From an uncultured bacterium (GTDB lineage: Bacteria; Cyanobacteriota; Vampirovibrionia; Gastranaerophilales; Gastranaerophilaceae): a stretch of DNA of 64,000 nucleotides. The stretch covers positions 42,008 through 106,007 of the forward strand of contig CASDWH010000020.1 of NCBI GenBank assembly GCA_949284715.1, in the 5' to 3' direction. This document shows, one piece after another, positions 44,078 through 54,180 of the stretch (position 1 is its first letter; every line of letters begins with the position of its first letter). The translations under genes and the position numbers were made by a program. The notes beneath the pieces are model-generated. The model saw nothing but the letters and a program-made list of their open reading frames with translations, was not told the origin of the DNA and did not search any database.

Positions 44078-44272
44078 TTAATCATCAAGCCCGCGGGTAA
44101 ACAACCAGTATACTATTCCTATAAATGGAGTAATATATATACCATAGTGAATCTGATTTATTATACGTCTATTGAGTATGTAGTTGTTATGAATTTCAAT
44201 ATTATACAAAATCACTGATACTATAAGACCTAGTATAGTATAAACAATAAGTTTTATTGTCGATTTTTTCAT
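44078..44272 (-). CDS. Small two-helix membrane protein at the end of the efflux operon
   Basis: The 64-aa protein has two membrane segments (LIVYTILGLIVSVILY and GIYITPFIGIVYWLF). The first in-frame ATG (44281) overlaps the permease stop. The ATG at 44272, 9 nt after AAGG, is better placed. Close coupling to the MacB-like permease suggests membership of the efflux operon. Its position beside the cassette array means an immunity-like role is also possible. No homologue is recognised. Confidence 0.55.
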   Translation of the reverse strand: MKKSTIKLIVYTILGLIVSVILYNIEIHNNYILNRRIINQIHYGIYITPFIGIVYWLFTRGLDD

Positions 44273-44273
44273 T

Positions 44274-45500
44274 TTATTCATACCTTAATGCATCAATCGG
44301 ATTGAGTAGTGAGGCTTTGTACGCCGGATAGTAGCCGAAGGCTATGCCGATAAAGCCGGAAAATCCCAGAGATAGCACTATTGAAAACATTGAGATTACA
44401 ATATTCATATTTGAAAAAATATCAACAGCTTTGGCGCCGATTATTCCGACAATAACTCCCACTATCCCGCCGAAAATTGATAATATAAAGGATTCTATCA
44501 AGAATTGTAATCTTATATCTGAGGCTTTTGCGCCTATTGCCATACGGATACCAATTTCTTTTGTCCTTTCAGTAACCGATACCAGCATAATATTCATAAT
44601 TCCGATACCGCCGACAATTAACGATACTGATGCAATAGAGAATAACAGTACGGCAAATGTTTGTGCGGAAGATTTCAAGCGTTCCTGAAAATCGGCAGAG
44701 TTCCTTATACTAAAATCATCGGTCTGGTATTTTGTTATATGGTGGCGCATTCTCAGGATTTCAGTTATATCCTTTTCCGCCTGATCCATGTCATCAGCGT
44801 TGCTGGTTTTAACCATAATCATTTTAACCATACCGGGAAAATCTGTTCCGAAAACTTTTTTCTGTGCTGTAGTAATCGGGATAAATATTAAGTCGTCATT
44901 ATCCATCGGCCCTGTTTGGCCTTTGACTTTAAGTACTCCGATTACTTTAAACGGAATACCGCCTATTCTTATAATTTTATTAAGCGGGTTCAAATCTCCA
45001 AACAATTCTGATGCAACGGTTGAACCTAAAATTGCTGATTTGGCGCTGTTTTGAATATCTTCTCTCATAAATTTTCTGCCAAAATCAATATCATAGCTTT
45101 TTATGTATAAATAAGCGGAATTTGTTCCGTAAACGGTAGTTGACCAGTTCTGGTTGCCGTATGTAACCTGTTGTGTTCCACTTAGAACAGGTGCTACAGC
45201 GATTACACCGGTTGCGTTTTTTCTGATTGCATCGGCATCTTTGATTGTTAAAGTCGGGCGTGAGCCGGAACCCTGGCTTACGCCGCCGGATTTTGCCGCG
45301 GCCGAGCGAATTGTGAGCATATTACTGCCCATTGCTTCCATATCTTTGGTAATCTTTGTACTAGTTCCAGTTCCGACTGCAAGCATTATAATAACGGCGC
45401 TTACGCCTATAATTATTCCGAGGCTTGTAAGTCCTGAACGGAGTTTGTTTACTTTTAATGATATTAGCGCCATTTTTACAATTGATTTAAAATCTATCAT
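44274..45500 (-). CDS. MacB-type ABC transporter permease
   Basis: This is the membrane subunit of a tripartite MacAB-TolC-like exporter. The 408-aa protein has an N-terminal helix, a large periplasmic MacB_PCD domain (~45-235) and three C-terminal helices in the FtsX domain ([40 protein letters not shown]). Its start overlaps the ATPase stop by 4 bases. Unlike E. coli MacB, the ATPase is a separate polypeptide. The substrate (macrolides, peptides, siderophores or virulence factors) cannot be inferred. Confidence 0.93.
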   Translation of the reverse strand: MIDFKSIVKMALISLKVNKLRSGLTSLGIIIGVSAVIIMLAVGTGTSTKITKDMEAMGSNMLTIRSAAAKSGGVSQGSGSRPTLTIKDADAIRKNATGVIAVAPVLSGTQQVTYGNQNWSTTVYGTNSAYLYIKSYDIDFGRKFMREDIQNSAKSAILGSTVASELFGDLNPLNKIIRIGGIPFKVIGVLKVKGQTGPMDNDDLIFIPITTAQKKVFGTDFPGMVKMIMVKTSNADDMDQAEKDITEILRMRHHITKYQTDDFSIRNSADFQERLKSSAQTFAVLLFSIASVSLIVGGIGIMNIMLVSVTERTKEIGIRMAIGAKASDIRLQFLIESFILSIFGGIVGVIVGIIGAKAVDIFSNMNIVISMFSIVLSLGFSGFIGIAFGYYPAYKASLLNPIDALRYE

Positions 45501-46201
45501 AAAGCTGCCCTCTTCGGTGTATTAGGAACATCTGAAATAATTTTACCGTCTTTAAAAGTTACTATTCTTCTTGTGTACTCTGCAATATCGTTTTCGTGGG
45601 TTACAAGTACAATTGTTTTTTTCATTTCTTCATTCAGTTTTACAAAAAAGTTCATAACCTCAATACTTGTTCTTGTATCAAGGTTTCCGGTCGGCTCATC
45701 CGCAAGAATCAGAGGCGCATCGTTAACAATGGCGCGGGCAATTGCAACACGCTGCTGCTGGCCGCCGGACATCTGGTTTGGAAGATGAAATTCTCTGTTT
45801 TCAAGTCCTACAATTTTAAGTGCTTCTTTGGCGCGCTTGTGCCTTTCTGCTTCCGGAATACCTTTATATATCATAGGAAGTTCTACGTTATCAATGGCGG
45901 TTGTTCTGGAAATCAGGTTAAAACCTTGAAAGACAAATCCCAGTTTGAGGTTTCTTATTGTACTTAATTCATCGGGGGTAAGTTTAAATACGTCTACCCC
46001 GTCAAGGTGATACTTGCCGGAGGTTGGTTTATCGAGGGTGCCGAGCATATTCATAAAGGTGGATTTGCCGGAGCCTGATGTTCCCATTATTGCAACGAAT
46101 TCACCTTCTTCTATTGTTAAGGAAACATCATTAAGAGCGTTTAAGGATTCTTCGCCCATTTTGTAAGTTTTTATTGCATGTTCAACTTCTATTAGCGCCA
46201 T
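45497..46201 (-). CDS. MacB/LolD-type ABC transporter ATPase
   Basis: The 234-aa ATPase energises the permease encoded next. Motifs: Walker [14 protein letters not shown], the Q-loop region [11 protein letters not shown], signature [13 protein letters not shown], Walker [14 protein letters not shown]-loop VTHE. It sits 2 bases after the adaptor gene and overlaps the permease gene by 4, as expected for stoichiometric expression. Confidence 0.95.
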   Translation of the reverse strand: MALIEVEHAIKTYKMGEESLNALNDVSLTIEEGEFVAIMGTSGSGKSTFMNMLGTLDKPTSGKYHLDGVDVFKLTPDELSTIRNLKLGFVFQGFNLISRTTAIDNVELPMIYKGIPEAERHKRAKEALKIVGLENREFHLPNQMSGGQQQRVAIARAIVNDAPLILADEPTGNLDTRTSIEVMNFFVKLNEEMKKTIVLVTHENDIAEYTRRIVTFKDGKIISDVPNTPKRAAL

Positions 46202-46203
46202 AT

Positions 46204-47355
46204 TTAAAACATCCTTGGCGGCCGGCCGCTGTTTTTACTGCTTTTGACCGGATTTTTGTTTCCGGTTGCAACTAAATCACCTTCTTTTATACCGGATTTT
46301 ATTTCTGTATAGGTGTCATCGCTTGCACCGGTTACAACTTCTTTTCTTACGAGTTTTCCTTTTTCTTTAATCCATAATCCCTGTTTTTCATACCGTTTTG
46401 TGTTTTCGGGCGGTGAAAATTTTAGTGCAAAATTAGGTACTGCAAGTACATCTTTGCTTTCTGAAACGATTATGGAAACATTAGCTGTCATTCCCGGTTT
46501 AATTTTTAGCTCGCTGTTATCAACACTCACAATTACGGTGTAGGTTACAACATTAGATGTTGTGGTTGAGTCAATTCTCACCTGTGTGACTTTTCCGTAA
46601 AAAACATCATTAGGATATCCGTCAAGTACGTATTTGGCAGTCTGACCTTCTTTTACTTTGCCTATATCAGCTTCTGATACGGCAACTTCTATTTGCATTT
46701 TTTCTATATCCTGTGCAATGGTAAATAGTTCCGGTGCGTTTAATGTCGCCGCAACGGGCTGCCCCATATCAATATCGCGGCTGATAATAATTCCGTCAAC
46801 GGGAGCTGTTATTTTTGTATAGCCTAAATTTACCAGTGAACTGTTATAAACCGCCTGAGCTTTTTCTATCTGGTATTTTGCTGCTTCAACCTGTGCAAGG
46901 GATGCTTTGTAATCGCTTTCGGCCTGATCTACTTCTGATAATGGAACATACTGCTTTTCATATAGTTTTTTATACCGGTCATACATTTTTTTATCAAGTT
47001 CAAGTTTAGCCTGCCGCTCCAGCAAAGTCGCTTTTGCGTTATATAATGATGCCTGATTCTGGTCTACCGTTGCCTGAAAAGTTCTCGGGTCAATTTCTGC
47101 AAGAAGCTGTCCTTTTTTTACTTTTGAGTTGAAATCGGCATACAGACCGCTGATTAGCCCAGATACAGTCGAACCTACACTTACTGTATTAACAGGATTG
47201 ATTGTTCCTGAGGCTTCTACCACTTGGGTTATGTCGCGCTTTTTAGCCGGCTGCAGCCGGTACGATACTTCGGATTTTTGCGATTTTATAACGGCTCCTG
47301 TTATTATTGAAACAATTATTATTAATATTACTGTAAGAAATATTTTTTTCTTCAT
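46204..47355 (-). CDS. MacA-type periplasmic adaptor (membrane fusion protein)
   Basis: The adaptor bridges the inner-membrane MacB complex and the outer-membrane TolC channel. The 383-aa protein has an N-terminal anchor helix (FLTVILIIIVSIITGAVI), a lipoyl half-motif, a long alpha-hairpin (about 90-170), a second lipoyl half (ITAPVDGIIISRDIDMGQPV), beta-barrel and membrane-proximal domains, and a short basic C-terminus. Its ATG overlaps the TolC stop (TAATG). Confidence 0.93.
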   Translation of the reverse strand: MKKKIFLTVILIIIVSIITGAVIKSQKSEVSYRLQPAKKRDITQVVEASGTINPVNTVSVGSTVSGLISGLYADFNSKVKKGQLLAEIDPRTFQATVDQNQASLYNAKATLLERQAKLELDKKMYDRYKKLYEKQYVPLSEVDQAESDYKASLAQVEAAKYQIEKAQAVYNSSLVNLGYTKITAPVDGIIISRDIDMGQPVAATLNAPELFTIAQDIEKMQIEVAVSEADIGKVKEGQTAKYVLDGYPNDVFYGKVTQVRIDSTTTSNVVTYTVIVSVDNSELKIKPGMTANVSIIVSESKDVLAVPNFALKFSPPENTKRYEKQGLWIKEKGKLVRKEVVTGASDDTYTEIKSGIKEGDLVATGNKNPVKSSKNSGRPPRMF

Positions 47356-48821
47356 TATTTTTTGTCCTTGTGGTTTTCTTTTATGCTTTCACAGTCATAG
47401 TGGTGCATGCACATTTTTCTTTCTAAATCTGCTCTTGCTAAATTATAATTATACACCAATGTTACATATTCATTGCAGGCATTATTATAATTTACTTTTG
47501 CGTTTTGAAGTTCAATGAAGTCGCTTATACCTACTTCGTACCGCCCTTCAGAAAGTTCAAGGTTTTCTAAGGCCTGACGGACTTTTACTTCCATCAGTGG
47601 AATTTGTTTTTCTAACTGTATTGCTGTAATATAAGCATCCTGAACCTGACAGAAAATATCAAGTTTTAGTGTGCCAATTTGGCTTTCTACATAGTCTACC
47701 TGTATTTTTGCATTGTCAATTTCGTGTTTAATTTGTTTTATATTCAGGCTGGTGTTAAGATTTACACCTATGGAATAGTTGTTATTTGAATAATTTTTTG
47801 TATTTGAGAACGAGTATCCAATCTGTCCAGTAAGCGATGGATAATATTGGCGTTTAATGTATTTTAACTCTTCCTCCATTGCTTTTTTAGAGGCTTCTAA
47901 TGCTCTTAAATCGTGCCTGTGTTCATAGGCATAATTTATTGCTTCTTCAAAGGTATAAGGACATTTTTCATATTTGTAGGAGCCGATTACGTCTGTTTTT
48001 TCGACTGCCGATTTGAAGGCAACGTCAATATTTGCATCTGTTGCTTGTTTATCACTTCCGGCAGAAGATAAAAAGCTTGTCGGGTAGTAGTTGTCTGAGA
48101 GGTTGAAAGTTTCTGTATTTTCAATGCTGTATTCGGGGGGATTTAAAATTGACATCTGGTCGTTTAAGTTAACCCAGGCAGTTTGATAGTTGGTTTCTGC
48201 TTCAATCAGTGCAATTCTTGCCTGTGCAAGGTTATATTCTGAGTTTACAATATCAACTTTTGAACGTATACCTTCATCAAAAAATGCTTTTGTCCGGTTA
48301 TAATCCCGCAGGTTTATTTGTACGTTAGCTTTTTCAACATCTACATAAGATTTTGTTGCAAGAACATTATAATAAGCGCTTTGTACTGCAAAAATAATAT
48401 CGTGCATTGCATCTTCATACTGTAATTGTGCAATGATTTTATTGAATTTATACATTCGTATATATGCACTAGTTTTCCCGAAATCCCAGATAAGCTGCTG
48501 TAAAGAAGCTGATACAGAAGGGAATGTTCTTGAGGTGCCGCCGCCGGCTCTCGTATCTTCAGCACCGGAAAGCCCGGCGCCAAGCGAAAGTGTGGGAGTG
48601 TAGGCGGATTTAGCAATGCTTACGTTGTTAATTGCTGTTTGAAGGTTCATATATGCGCGTCTTACGTCGCCATTGTTGTGGATAGCTATATCTATACAAT
48701 TTTCAAGGGTGAGTGAATCATTTTTCTGTACAGTAAGACTTTCCCAAACCTGTTTAGCCTGAGAAGTCTGATTATTAAACAAAATGAAGATAAAGCACAA
48801 AAGTGCTAAAAAACGTTTCAA
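47355..48821 (-). CDS. TolC-family outer membrane efflux protein
   Basis: This is the outer-membrane and periplasmic tunnel of the exporter. The 488-aa protein begins with a signal peptide (MKRFLALLCFIFILFNNQTSQA). It contains the two TolC repeats, visible as Asn/Ala-rich helical segments (NLAQARIALIEAETNYQTAW, LQNAKVNYNNACNEYVTLVY). The start is TTG preceded by GGGAGGG. It leads the four-gene tolC-macA-ATPase-permease operon. A double membrane is therefore implied. Confidence 0.93.
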   Translation of the reverse strand: MKRFLALLCFIFILFNNQTSQAKQVWESLTVQKNDSLTLENCIDIAIHNNGDVRRAYMNLQTAINNVSIAKSAYTPTLSLGAGLSGAEDTRAGGGTSRTFPSVSASLQQLIWDFGKTSAYIRMYKFNKIIAQLQYEDAMHDIIFAVQSAYYNVLATKSYVDVEKANVQINLRDYNRTKAFFDEGIRSKVDIVNSEYNLAQARIALIEAETNYQTAWVNLNDQMSILNPPEYSIENTETFNLSDNYYPTSFLSSAGSDKQATDANIDVAFKSAVEKTDVIGSYKYEKCPYTFEEAINYAYEHRHDLRALEASKKAMEEELKYIKRQYYPSLTGQIGYSFSNTKNYSNNNYSIGVNLNTSLNIKQIKHEIDNAKIQVDYVESQIGTLKLDIFCQVQDAYITAIQLEKQIPLMEVKVRQALENLELSEGRYEVGISDFIELQNAKVNYNNACNEYVTLVYNYNLARADLERKMCMHHYDCESIKENHKDKK

Positions 48822-48923
48822 TGAACCCTCCCTCAGGGAATATTTTATGATATATTTCTTGTATGTAAATCATATTTATGGGTGATTTTGTGCTAATATG
48901 TTTACTACAAGAGTGAGGTAAAA

Positions 48924-50018
48924 ATGAAGAGAAATATTATTTTATTAACAATATCAATTTTGGGGATGTTTCTTATTCTATTCTTAAGCAGCTTTTTATC
49001 AGCGCTGAATTCTCAGTTTTTACTTACAATTGCGGCAATTACGTCACTCGGATTAAAAATAATATTTTTTGCTCTTTCTATTTATACTCTTGTGAATACT
49101 TTTAAACTCAAAGGCGGATGGGGCATTAAGTTGTTTAAGTTTACCAATTGGATTTTTGTTTTGTTAATGATCCTTATGTTTATATTTATGATATATATTG
49201 CGGTTAAACTTCTTATTGATAATAACAATTACCACAATACAAAAGCTTTGGAAGTTATCCCGAATACTGCTGTTAAAGCAAAAATTAATCCGCTGGTTGA
49301 TTATAACGGATTGTCCAAAGAGTTTATTTTGAGCTTGCGAAGCGGTAACATAGATTCTAATTTTGCTACAATGATTGATTATTCACCAAATGAACAGGTC
49401 TGGGAAAAGATGGAGGATAAAGGTGCGTGGTTTGCGCTTGATAAATCTGTTTGTTTTGATAATCGTACTGACTGCCGCCGCAAATCTCAGGGTGTTTCTG
49501 CAATGAGCAGAATTATAAATAATCCTATGATTCTGATAGCTCCTGTTATGATTGCAACATATCATCTGGATGAAAAACTTCCTGTTTGTTCGGATGAAGG
49601 TTTAAGGCTCGTTCCGAAAGGTTTATATTTTGATGTTGTCAATAATAAAATTATTGTTATTTATAAAGGAACAAAAGCGCTGACGAAATGTAATTATTTA
49701 CAATTGTCGGGACTGAATGCCCGTGATGTTGGTTATGAATGGGCAAAAGTTTACAAAAAACAAAATATAGAATTTCCATATCAGGATAATATTTTTAAAA
49801 AAGTTTATCAATTTAAAGATGCGATTGTCGGCGGAAGTTTTTGTGAAGAAACTGATAAACCGGGGGTAAAATGTAATGTTCTTTATCCGGTTGATGATAA
49901 GGTAGTATTTAGAGTTACATCTTATCCTGCAAATATAGAGTTTAAGCTCTGGGATAAAAAGCCTCTTCCCGGTTATAAAGAGCCGGCGTTTAAATTTGAA
50001 ATCAGATTCGTTGAATAA
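48924..50018 (+). CDS. Hypothetical membrane-anchored protein
   Basis: I do not recognise this 364-aa protein. Three membrane helices occupy the first ~105 residues (NIILLTISILGMFLILFL, IIFFALSIYTLVNTF, FVLLMILMFIFMIYIAVKLL). A ~260-residue polar domain rich in beta strands follows, with paired cysteines (VCFDNRTDCRR, VCSDEG, FCEETDKPGVKC) suggesting an extracytoplasmic, disulfide-bonded domain. GTGAGG precedes the ATG by 7 nt. It is upstream of metG, but 66 bases separate them and metG has its own ribosome-binding site. Confidence 0.7.
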   Translation: MKRNIILLTISILGMFLILFLSSFLSALNSQFLLTIAAITSLGLKIIFFALSIYTLVNTFKLKGGWGIKLFKFTNWIFVLLMILMFIFMIYIAVKLLIDNNNYHNTKALEVIPNTAVKAKINPLVDYNGLSKEFILSLRSGNIDSNFATMIDYSPNEQVWEKMEDKGAWFALDKSVCFDNRTDCRRKSQGVSAMSRIINNPMILIAPVMIATYHLDEKLPVCSDEGLRLVPKGLYFDVVNNKIIVIYKGTKALTKCNYLQLSGLNARDVGYEWAKVYKKQNIEFPYQDNIFKKVYQFKDAIVGGSFCEETDKPGVKCNVLYPVDDKVVFRVTSYPANIEFKLWDKKPLPGYKEPAFKFEIRFVE

Positions 50019-50084
50019 ATTACTTATACCGCTTGTTTTTTTATGTTAGAATTTAGCAGTAAATTATATTTTTGAGGAAGAATA

Positions 50085-51641
50085 ATGGAAAAATATTACT
50101 GCACAACAGCTATAGATTATGTTAACGGCGCTCCGCATATAGGACATGCGTATGAAAAGATTTTAACCGATGTAATTAACCGCCATTACTCGCAAAGAGC
50201 GGATTTAGCGTTTATGCTTACAGGCACTGATGAACACGGAATTAAAATTCAAAAAACATCAGCGGCTAACGGAATGACGCCAAAAGAACTCTGTGATATG
50301 AATGCACAAAAATTTAAGGATGCCTGGAAAGCTCTTGATATTAACTATACTAGATTTATTAGAACAACTGATGTGCAGCATGAATGTGTAGTTCAAAATA
50401 TATTTAAAAAGCTTGTTGATAAAGGTGATATTTATAAACATTCGTATACGGGGCTATATTGCAGCGGGTGTGAATGTTTTCTGAATGAAAAAGACCTAAC
50501 AGAAGACGGGCTTTGCCCGGATCACCTTAAAAAACCGGAAGTTGTTGAAGAAGAAAATTATTTCTTTAAATTAACGAAGTATAAAGATGCAATAATAAAA
50601 CATATTAAAACAAATCCTGACTTTATAGTTCCTGCTTTTAGGGCAAACGAGGTTTTAAATCAATTGGAAGATATTCAGGATATATCAGTTTCCAGAGCAA
50701 AGTCTAATGTTTCGTGGGGTGTCGGAGTTCTTGATGATTCTGAACAGGTAATTTACGTTTGGATTGATGCTTTATCAAACTATATAACAGCAATTGGTTA
50801 TGATATTGATAATCAAACAGATGAATTTAAAAAACTCTGGCCGGTGGATGTTCACGTAATAGGAAAAGATATTCTTAAATTCCATAGTATATACTGGATA
50901 GCAATACTTATGGCTTTAGAGCTTCCGCTGCCCAAACATATTTTTGCACACGGATGGATTACTATTGATGAAACAAAAATGTCTAAGTCATTAGGGAATG
51001 TTGTTTCTCCGACCTCTGTGCTGGAAAATTTTAATCTTGAATATCCGGATGCATTTAGATATTATATGGCATCAGCGGCACCGTGCGGTAAAGACGGAAA
51101 TTACTCAGATGATGATTTTAAAGAAAAAGTAAATGCTCATCTTGCAAATTCTATGGGCAACTTGCTTAACAGAACCTTGTCTATGCTTGTAAAATATTTT
51201 GATGGTGAAGTAAGACCGGAGTTTAAAAAGGACTCACCTCTATTTGCAAGCTCTCTTGAAACAATCAAAGCGGTAAAACATCACTTTGATTATTTTGAGA
51301 TTCAAGAGGCAGCACAAAAAATAATGGAACTGGTTGATTCGGCAAATAAATATGTAACAGATAATGCGCCGTGGACACTTGCAAAAGAGGGTAAAATGGA
51401 AGAGTGCGGGACTGTCCTTGCAACAGTTCTTGAAGTAATGTGCATAATATCATCACTTATTTATCCCTACTGCCCGAATATCGCTGAATCTATGGCTAAA
51501 CAGTTATCTTATGATATTACAACAAAGCTTGATAATATCACGTGCGATAATATAAAATCTGGAAAACTTATATCTAAAGAGGATATAAAGCCTGTATTTC
51601 TACGTGTAGACAGCGAATTTGCAGACAAAAGCAAAAAATAG
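50085..51641 (+). CDS. metG: Methionyl-tRNA synthetase
   Basis: The class I synthetase charges tRNA-Met. The 518-aa protein has YYCTTAIDYVNGAPHIGHAY (HIGH motif), the zinc-knuckle region YCSGCECFLNEKDL with downstream Cys, WIDALSNYI and the KMSKSLGN loop. The C-terminal helical anticodon-binding domain follows. The separate C-terminal EMAP/Trbp111-like domain found in some bacteria is absent. GAGGAAG precedes the ATG by 5 nt. Confidence 0.97.
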   Translation: MEKYYCTTAIDYVNGAPHIGHAYEKILTDVINRHYSQRADLAFMLTGTDEHGIKIQKTSAANGMTPKELCDMNAQKFKDAWKALDINYTRFIRTTDVQHECVVQNIFKKLVDKGDIYKHSYTGLYCSGCECFLNEKDLTEDGLCPDHLKKPEVVEEENYFFKLTKYKDAIIKHIKTNPDFIVPAFRANEVLNQLEDIQDISVSRAKSNVSWGVGVLDDSEQVIYVWIDALSNYITAIGYDIDNQTDEFKKLWPVDVHVIGKDILKFHSIYWIAILMALELPLPKHIFAHGWITIDETKMSKSLGNVVSPTSVLENFNLEYPDAFRYYMASAAPCGKDGNYSDDDFKEKVNAHLANSMGNLLNRTLSMLVKYFDGEVRPEFKKDSPLFASSLETIKAVKHHFDYFEIQEAAQKIMELVDSANKYVTDNAPWTLAKEGKMEECGTVLATVLEVMCIISSLIYPYCPNIAESMAKQLSYDITTKLDNITCDNIKSGKLISKEDIKPVFLRVDSEFADKSKK

Positions 51642-51662
51642 GTAGTTTCTAATATTGATTAT

Positions 51663-51692
51663 AGACGACCGCATACAAATATGCGGCCGTCT
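51663..51692 (+). terminator. metG terminator
   Basis: AGACG-A-CCGCATA pairs with TATGCGG-C-CGTCT around CAAA (one mismatch), followed by a T-rich stretch (GTTTGTTT). Confidence 0.7.
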
Positions 51693-51792
51693 GTTTGTTT
51701 ACATTTCTTTATAGTTTTAATTCATAAAGGCAATTTTTATAACAAATAAAACTTATTAATAGTATAGGAATATTAAGAAAGGGGAAAGCACC

Positions 51793-52344
51793 ATGCCGGA
51801 AAATGTTACTTTAAATATTGTGAATCCAGACACAAAACAAACTTACAAAAAAGCTACTGTACTTGTTGATGATAAAGCTGTTTTGAAAAGTTTGTTTCCA
51901 ACAAATAATATTACGGAAGACGATTTGGTGAAAATACAGGAAATAGCACGGCAATCCGGAGATTTAGGAGTGCTTGAATCTTCTGATTTGAATCCTTCGC
52001 AAAAACTGGCGCTGGCTACAGTTAATGAGTATAATGAGTACTATGATATTAAACTCAGCAAGGATGGTAAATACTATGAAATAAAAGTAAAAGAAGCCGG
52101 TGTTTTTACTAAAGATGTAACCGGATACGGAATTAAACGTGATTTCGGTTTACGTGAGAATGTATTACTGGATAATAATTTGGATTATATGGTAGATAAT
52201 GCAGAACCGGGTTCTACACCTGACGGACGCAACACGGATTATGATAAAGTAAAATTCCCTGCGGGAACGGTTATAAAATTGCCGGTAGGTGAAGTTAATT
52301 TTGAAGCCGGGCCTTCCGGGTTTTGGCGGAGGCTGTTTCAATAA
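51793..52344 (+). CDS. Small hypothetical protein with LysM-like C-terminal segment
   Basis: The 183-aa acidic soluble protein has a strong ribosome-binding site (AAAGGGGAAAG). Its C-terminal ~30 residues (VKFPAGTVIKLPVGEV, then an aromatic end GFWRRLFQ) parallel the tail of the 769-aa protein (KIQPGQILDFSKV, end GFNWFFNY). Both look like the last strand of a LysM-like module with an aromatic cap. No signal peptide. The function is unknown; the shared tail suggests a common partner or secretion mode. Confidence 0.6.
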   Translation: MPENVTLNIVNPDTKQTYKKATVLVDDKAVLKSLFPTNNITEDDLVKIQEIARQSGDLGVLESSDLNPSQKLALATVNEYNEYYDIKLSKDGKYYEIKVKEAGVFTKDVTGYGIKRDFGLRENVLLDNNLDYMVDNAEPGSTPDGRNTDYDKVKFPAGTVIKLPVGEVNFEAGPSGFWRRLFQ

Positions 52345-52349
52345 ATTTT

Positions 52350-52377
52350 AAGGCAGTGATTTTTTTATCACTGCCTT
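52350..52377. terminator. Hairpin between convergent genes
   Basis: AAGGCAGTGAT (52350-52360) and ATCACTGCCTT (52367-52377) form an 11-bp stem around T6. The flanking T-tracts are weak on both sides. Confidence 0.6.
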
Positions 52378-52404
52378 ATTCAAATATGTTAGCACTGCCT
52401 GTTT

Positions 52405-54171
52405 TTATACATAAGCTGTTTCAAGACATTTTTCTATATCATTTACTATCAATTCTTTTGTTAAGTGGTAACGCTCGTAAAGTTCATTTAACGGAACTCT
52501 GTCCGTAAATTCTTTATCAGCACCAAAGTTTAGAACTTTCATATTTGAGTTTCCGTAGAATCTTGCAATTTTTTCTCCGAATCCGCCGTTTAATATCCCG
52601 TCTTCAAGCGTGATTACAAGTTTATGATTTTCTTTTAAACTATTTAAAAGTTCTTCATCACAGCCGGTAATAAATTTCGGGTTAATAAGAGTTGCATCAA
52701 GATGAAGTTTCTTATTAAGTTCATCTTGTACCTCTTTTCCAAGCGGTAAAAAGCTGCCAAGAGCAATTATTGCGACCTCTTTACCTGAGTGAACGGTTTT
52801 GTATTTATTTAGTATTGAATAATCTGTATTATCAATGCTTCCTGATGATTCAAGCGGGATTGACGGCACTCTTATTGCAACAGGATGTTCATTCTGGCGG
52901 TAAGAATATTCAAGCATTGCAAGATACTCTTCTTTGCAGGTTGGAGCAAGGTACACCATATTAGGAATATTGGAGATTAACGGTATATCAAACAAGCAAA
53001 GGTGAGTTGCATCCGCTCCAGAAATTCCTCCCCAGTAAATAAGCATTGTCACAGGAGAGTTGTTCAGACATAGGTCTTGCGATAATTGGTCGTATGTTCT
53101 TTGCAAGAATGATGACATAATTCCAAGAAAAGGTTTAGCGCCGGATTTTGCAAGTGCAGAAGCGTATGCTACTGCGTGTTCTTCTGCAATACCGACATCT
53201 GTGTATTGTCTGCCGAGTTTATTCCTGAATTCTCTGTCAAATCCGAAAACCCCGGGAGTGGCTGCTGTGATAGCAACAACAGCAGGGTTTTGGGAAGCCT
53301 TTTGAAGTATAAAATCTTTTGTAACAGAATTATAATCTTCTGCCGGCATTGATAAAGCAGAGGAACTCGCATCCAGAATCCCGGGGAGAACCCAGTGGAA
53401 CATCTCTTTATTCTCTTCTGCAATCTTAAGCCCGTGTCCTTTTAATGTATGAATATGTACAACTACCGGATGATTTGTATCTTTTACCTGTTTAAATGTT
53501 TTAATAAGTGCATTAATATTATTTCCTTCCGCTACATAGTGATATTCAAACCCCAGTGATTTGAAGAAATTATTTTCTGCTTTGCCGTTGTTATCGCGGA
53601 GAGCTTTAAGGTTTTTATATAATCCGCCGTGATTTTCAGCAATGGACATATCATTATCGTTTACAATGATAATAATATTGCTTCCAAGGTCTGCTGCATT
53701 GTCAAAACCTTCAAAGGCTTCGCCTCCGCTTAGTGAACCGTCGCCAATAAGTGCTATAACATTATATTTTTCACCTTTTAAATCACGCGCTTTTGCAACA
53801 CCGGTTGCAAGGCTTACTGATGTTGAAGTATGTCCTACTTTAAATAAGTCATGCGAACTTTCTTCAGGCGCGGTGTATCCGGTGTATTTAAGGTATTTTT
53901 CAGGATTAGTGAAACCTTCTTTTCTGCCTGTTAATATTTTGTGCGGGTAACACTGGTGTGATACGTCAAAAACTATTTTATCAATCGGTGAATTAAAAAC
54001 ATAATGCATTGCTATTGTTGCTTCAATTATTCCCAGATTCGGCCCTAAGTGTCCTCCGGTAGTGTTAACTTTCTTTATTATTAATTCTCGCATTTCATCA
54101 GCAAGTGTGTTCATTTCCTCTGCTGAAAGAGTTTTTAAATCCCCGGGGGTGTTTATTTTATCTAAAATCAT
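52405..54171 (-). CDS. dxs: 1-deoxy-D-xylulose-5-phosphate synthase family enzyme
   Basis: The thiamine-diphosphate enzyme condenses pyruvate and glyceraldehyde-3-phosphate, supplying isoprenoid, thiamine and pyridoxal synthesis. Motifs: TGGHLGPNLGIIEATIAMHY, FDVSHQCYPHKILTGR, the ThDP motif ALIGDGSLSGGEAFEGFDNA, VGIAEEHAVAYASALAKSG, and a C-terminal transketolase-like domain. Length is 588 aa, about 30 residues shorter than canonical Dxs. It has a local HSSTS-like variant (KVGHTSTSVSLATG) and lacks some insertions. It could be the main Dxs or a divergent paralogue; no other copy is visible here. Confidence 0.85.
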   Translation of the reverse strand: MILDKINTPGDLKTLSAEEMNTLADEMRELIIKKVNTTGGHLGPNLGIIEATIAMHYVFNSPIDKIVFDVSHQCYPHKILTGRKEGFTNPEKYLKYTGYTAPEESSHDLFKVGHTSTSVSLATGVAKARDLKGEKYNVIALIGDGSLSGGEAFEGFDNAADLGSNIIIIVNDNDMSIAENHGGLYKNLKALRDNNGKAENNFFKSLGFEYHYVAEGNNINALIKTFKQVKDTNHPVVVHIHTLKGHGLKIAEENKEMFHWVLPGILDASSSALSMPAEDYNSVTKDFILQKASQNPAVVAITAATPGVFGFDREFRNKLGRQYTDVGIAEEHAVAYASALAKSGAKPFLGIMSSFLQRTYDQLSQDLCLNNSPVTMLIYWGGISGADATHLCLFDIPLISNIPNMVYLAPTCKEEYLAMLEYSYRQNEHPVAIRVPSIPLESSGSIDNTDYSILNKYKTVHSGKEVAIIALGSFLPLGKEVQDELNKKLHLDATLINPKFITGCDEELLNSLKENHKLVITLEDGILNGGFGEKIARFYGNSNMKVLNFGADKEFTDRVPLNELYERYHLTKELIVNDIEKCLETAYV

Positions 54172-54180
54172 TATGTTCTC

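Noticed and set aside
41938..44088. Minus-strand ORFs at 41938-42237 and 43606-44088 sharing identical stretches
   Set aside because: They are antisense readings of the R3 repeats and of the plus-strand toxin-like gene, with no ribosome-binding sites.
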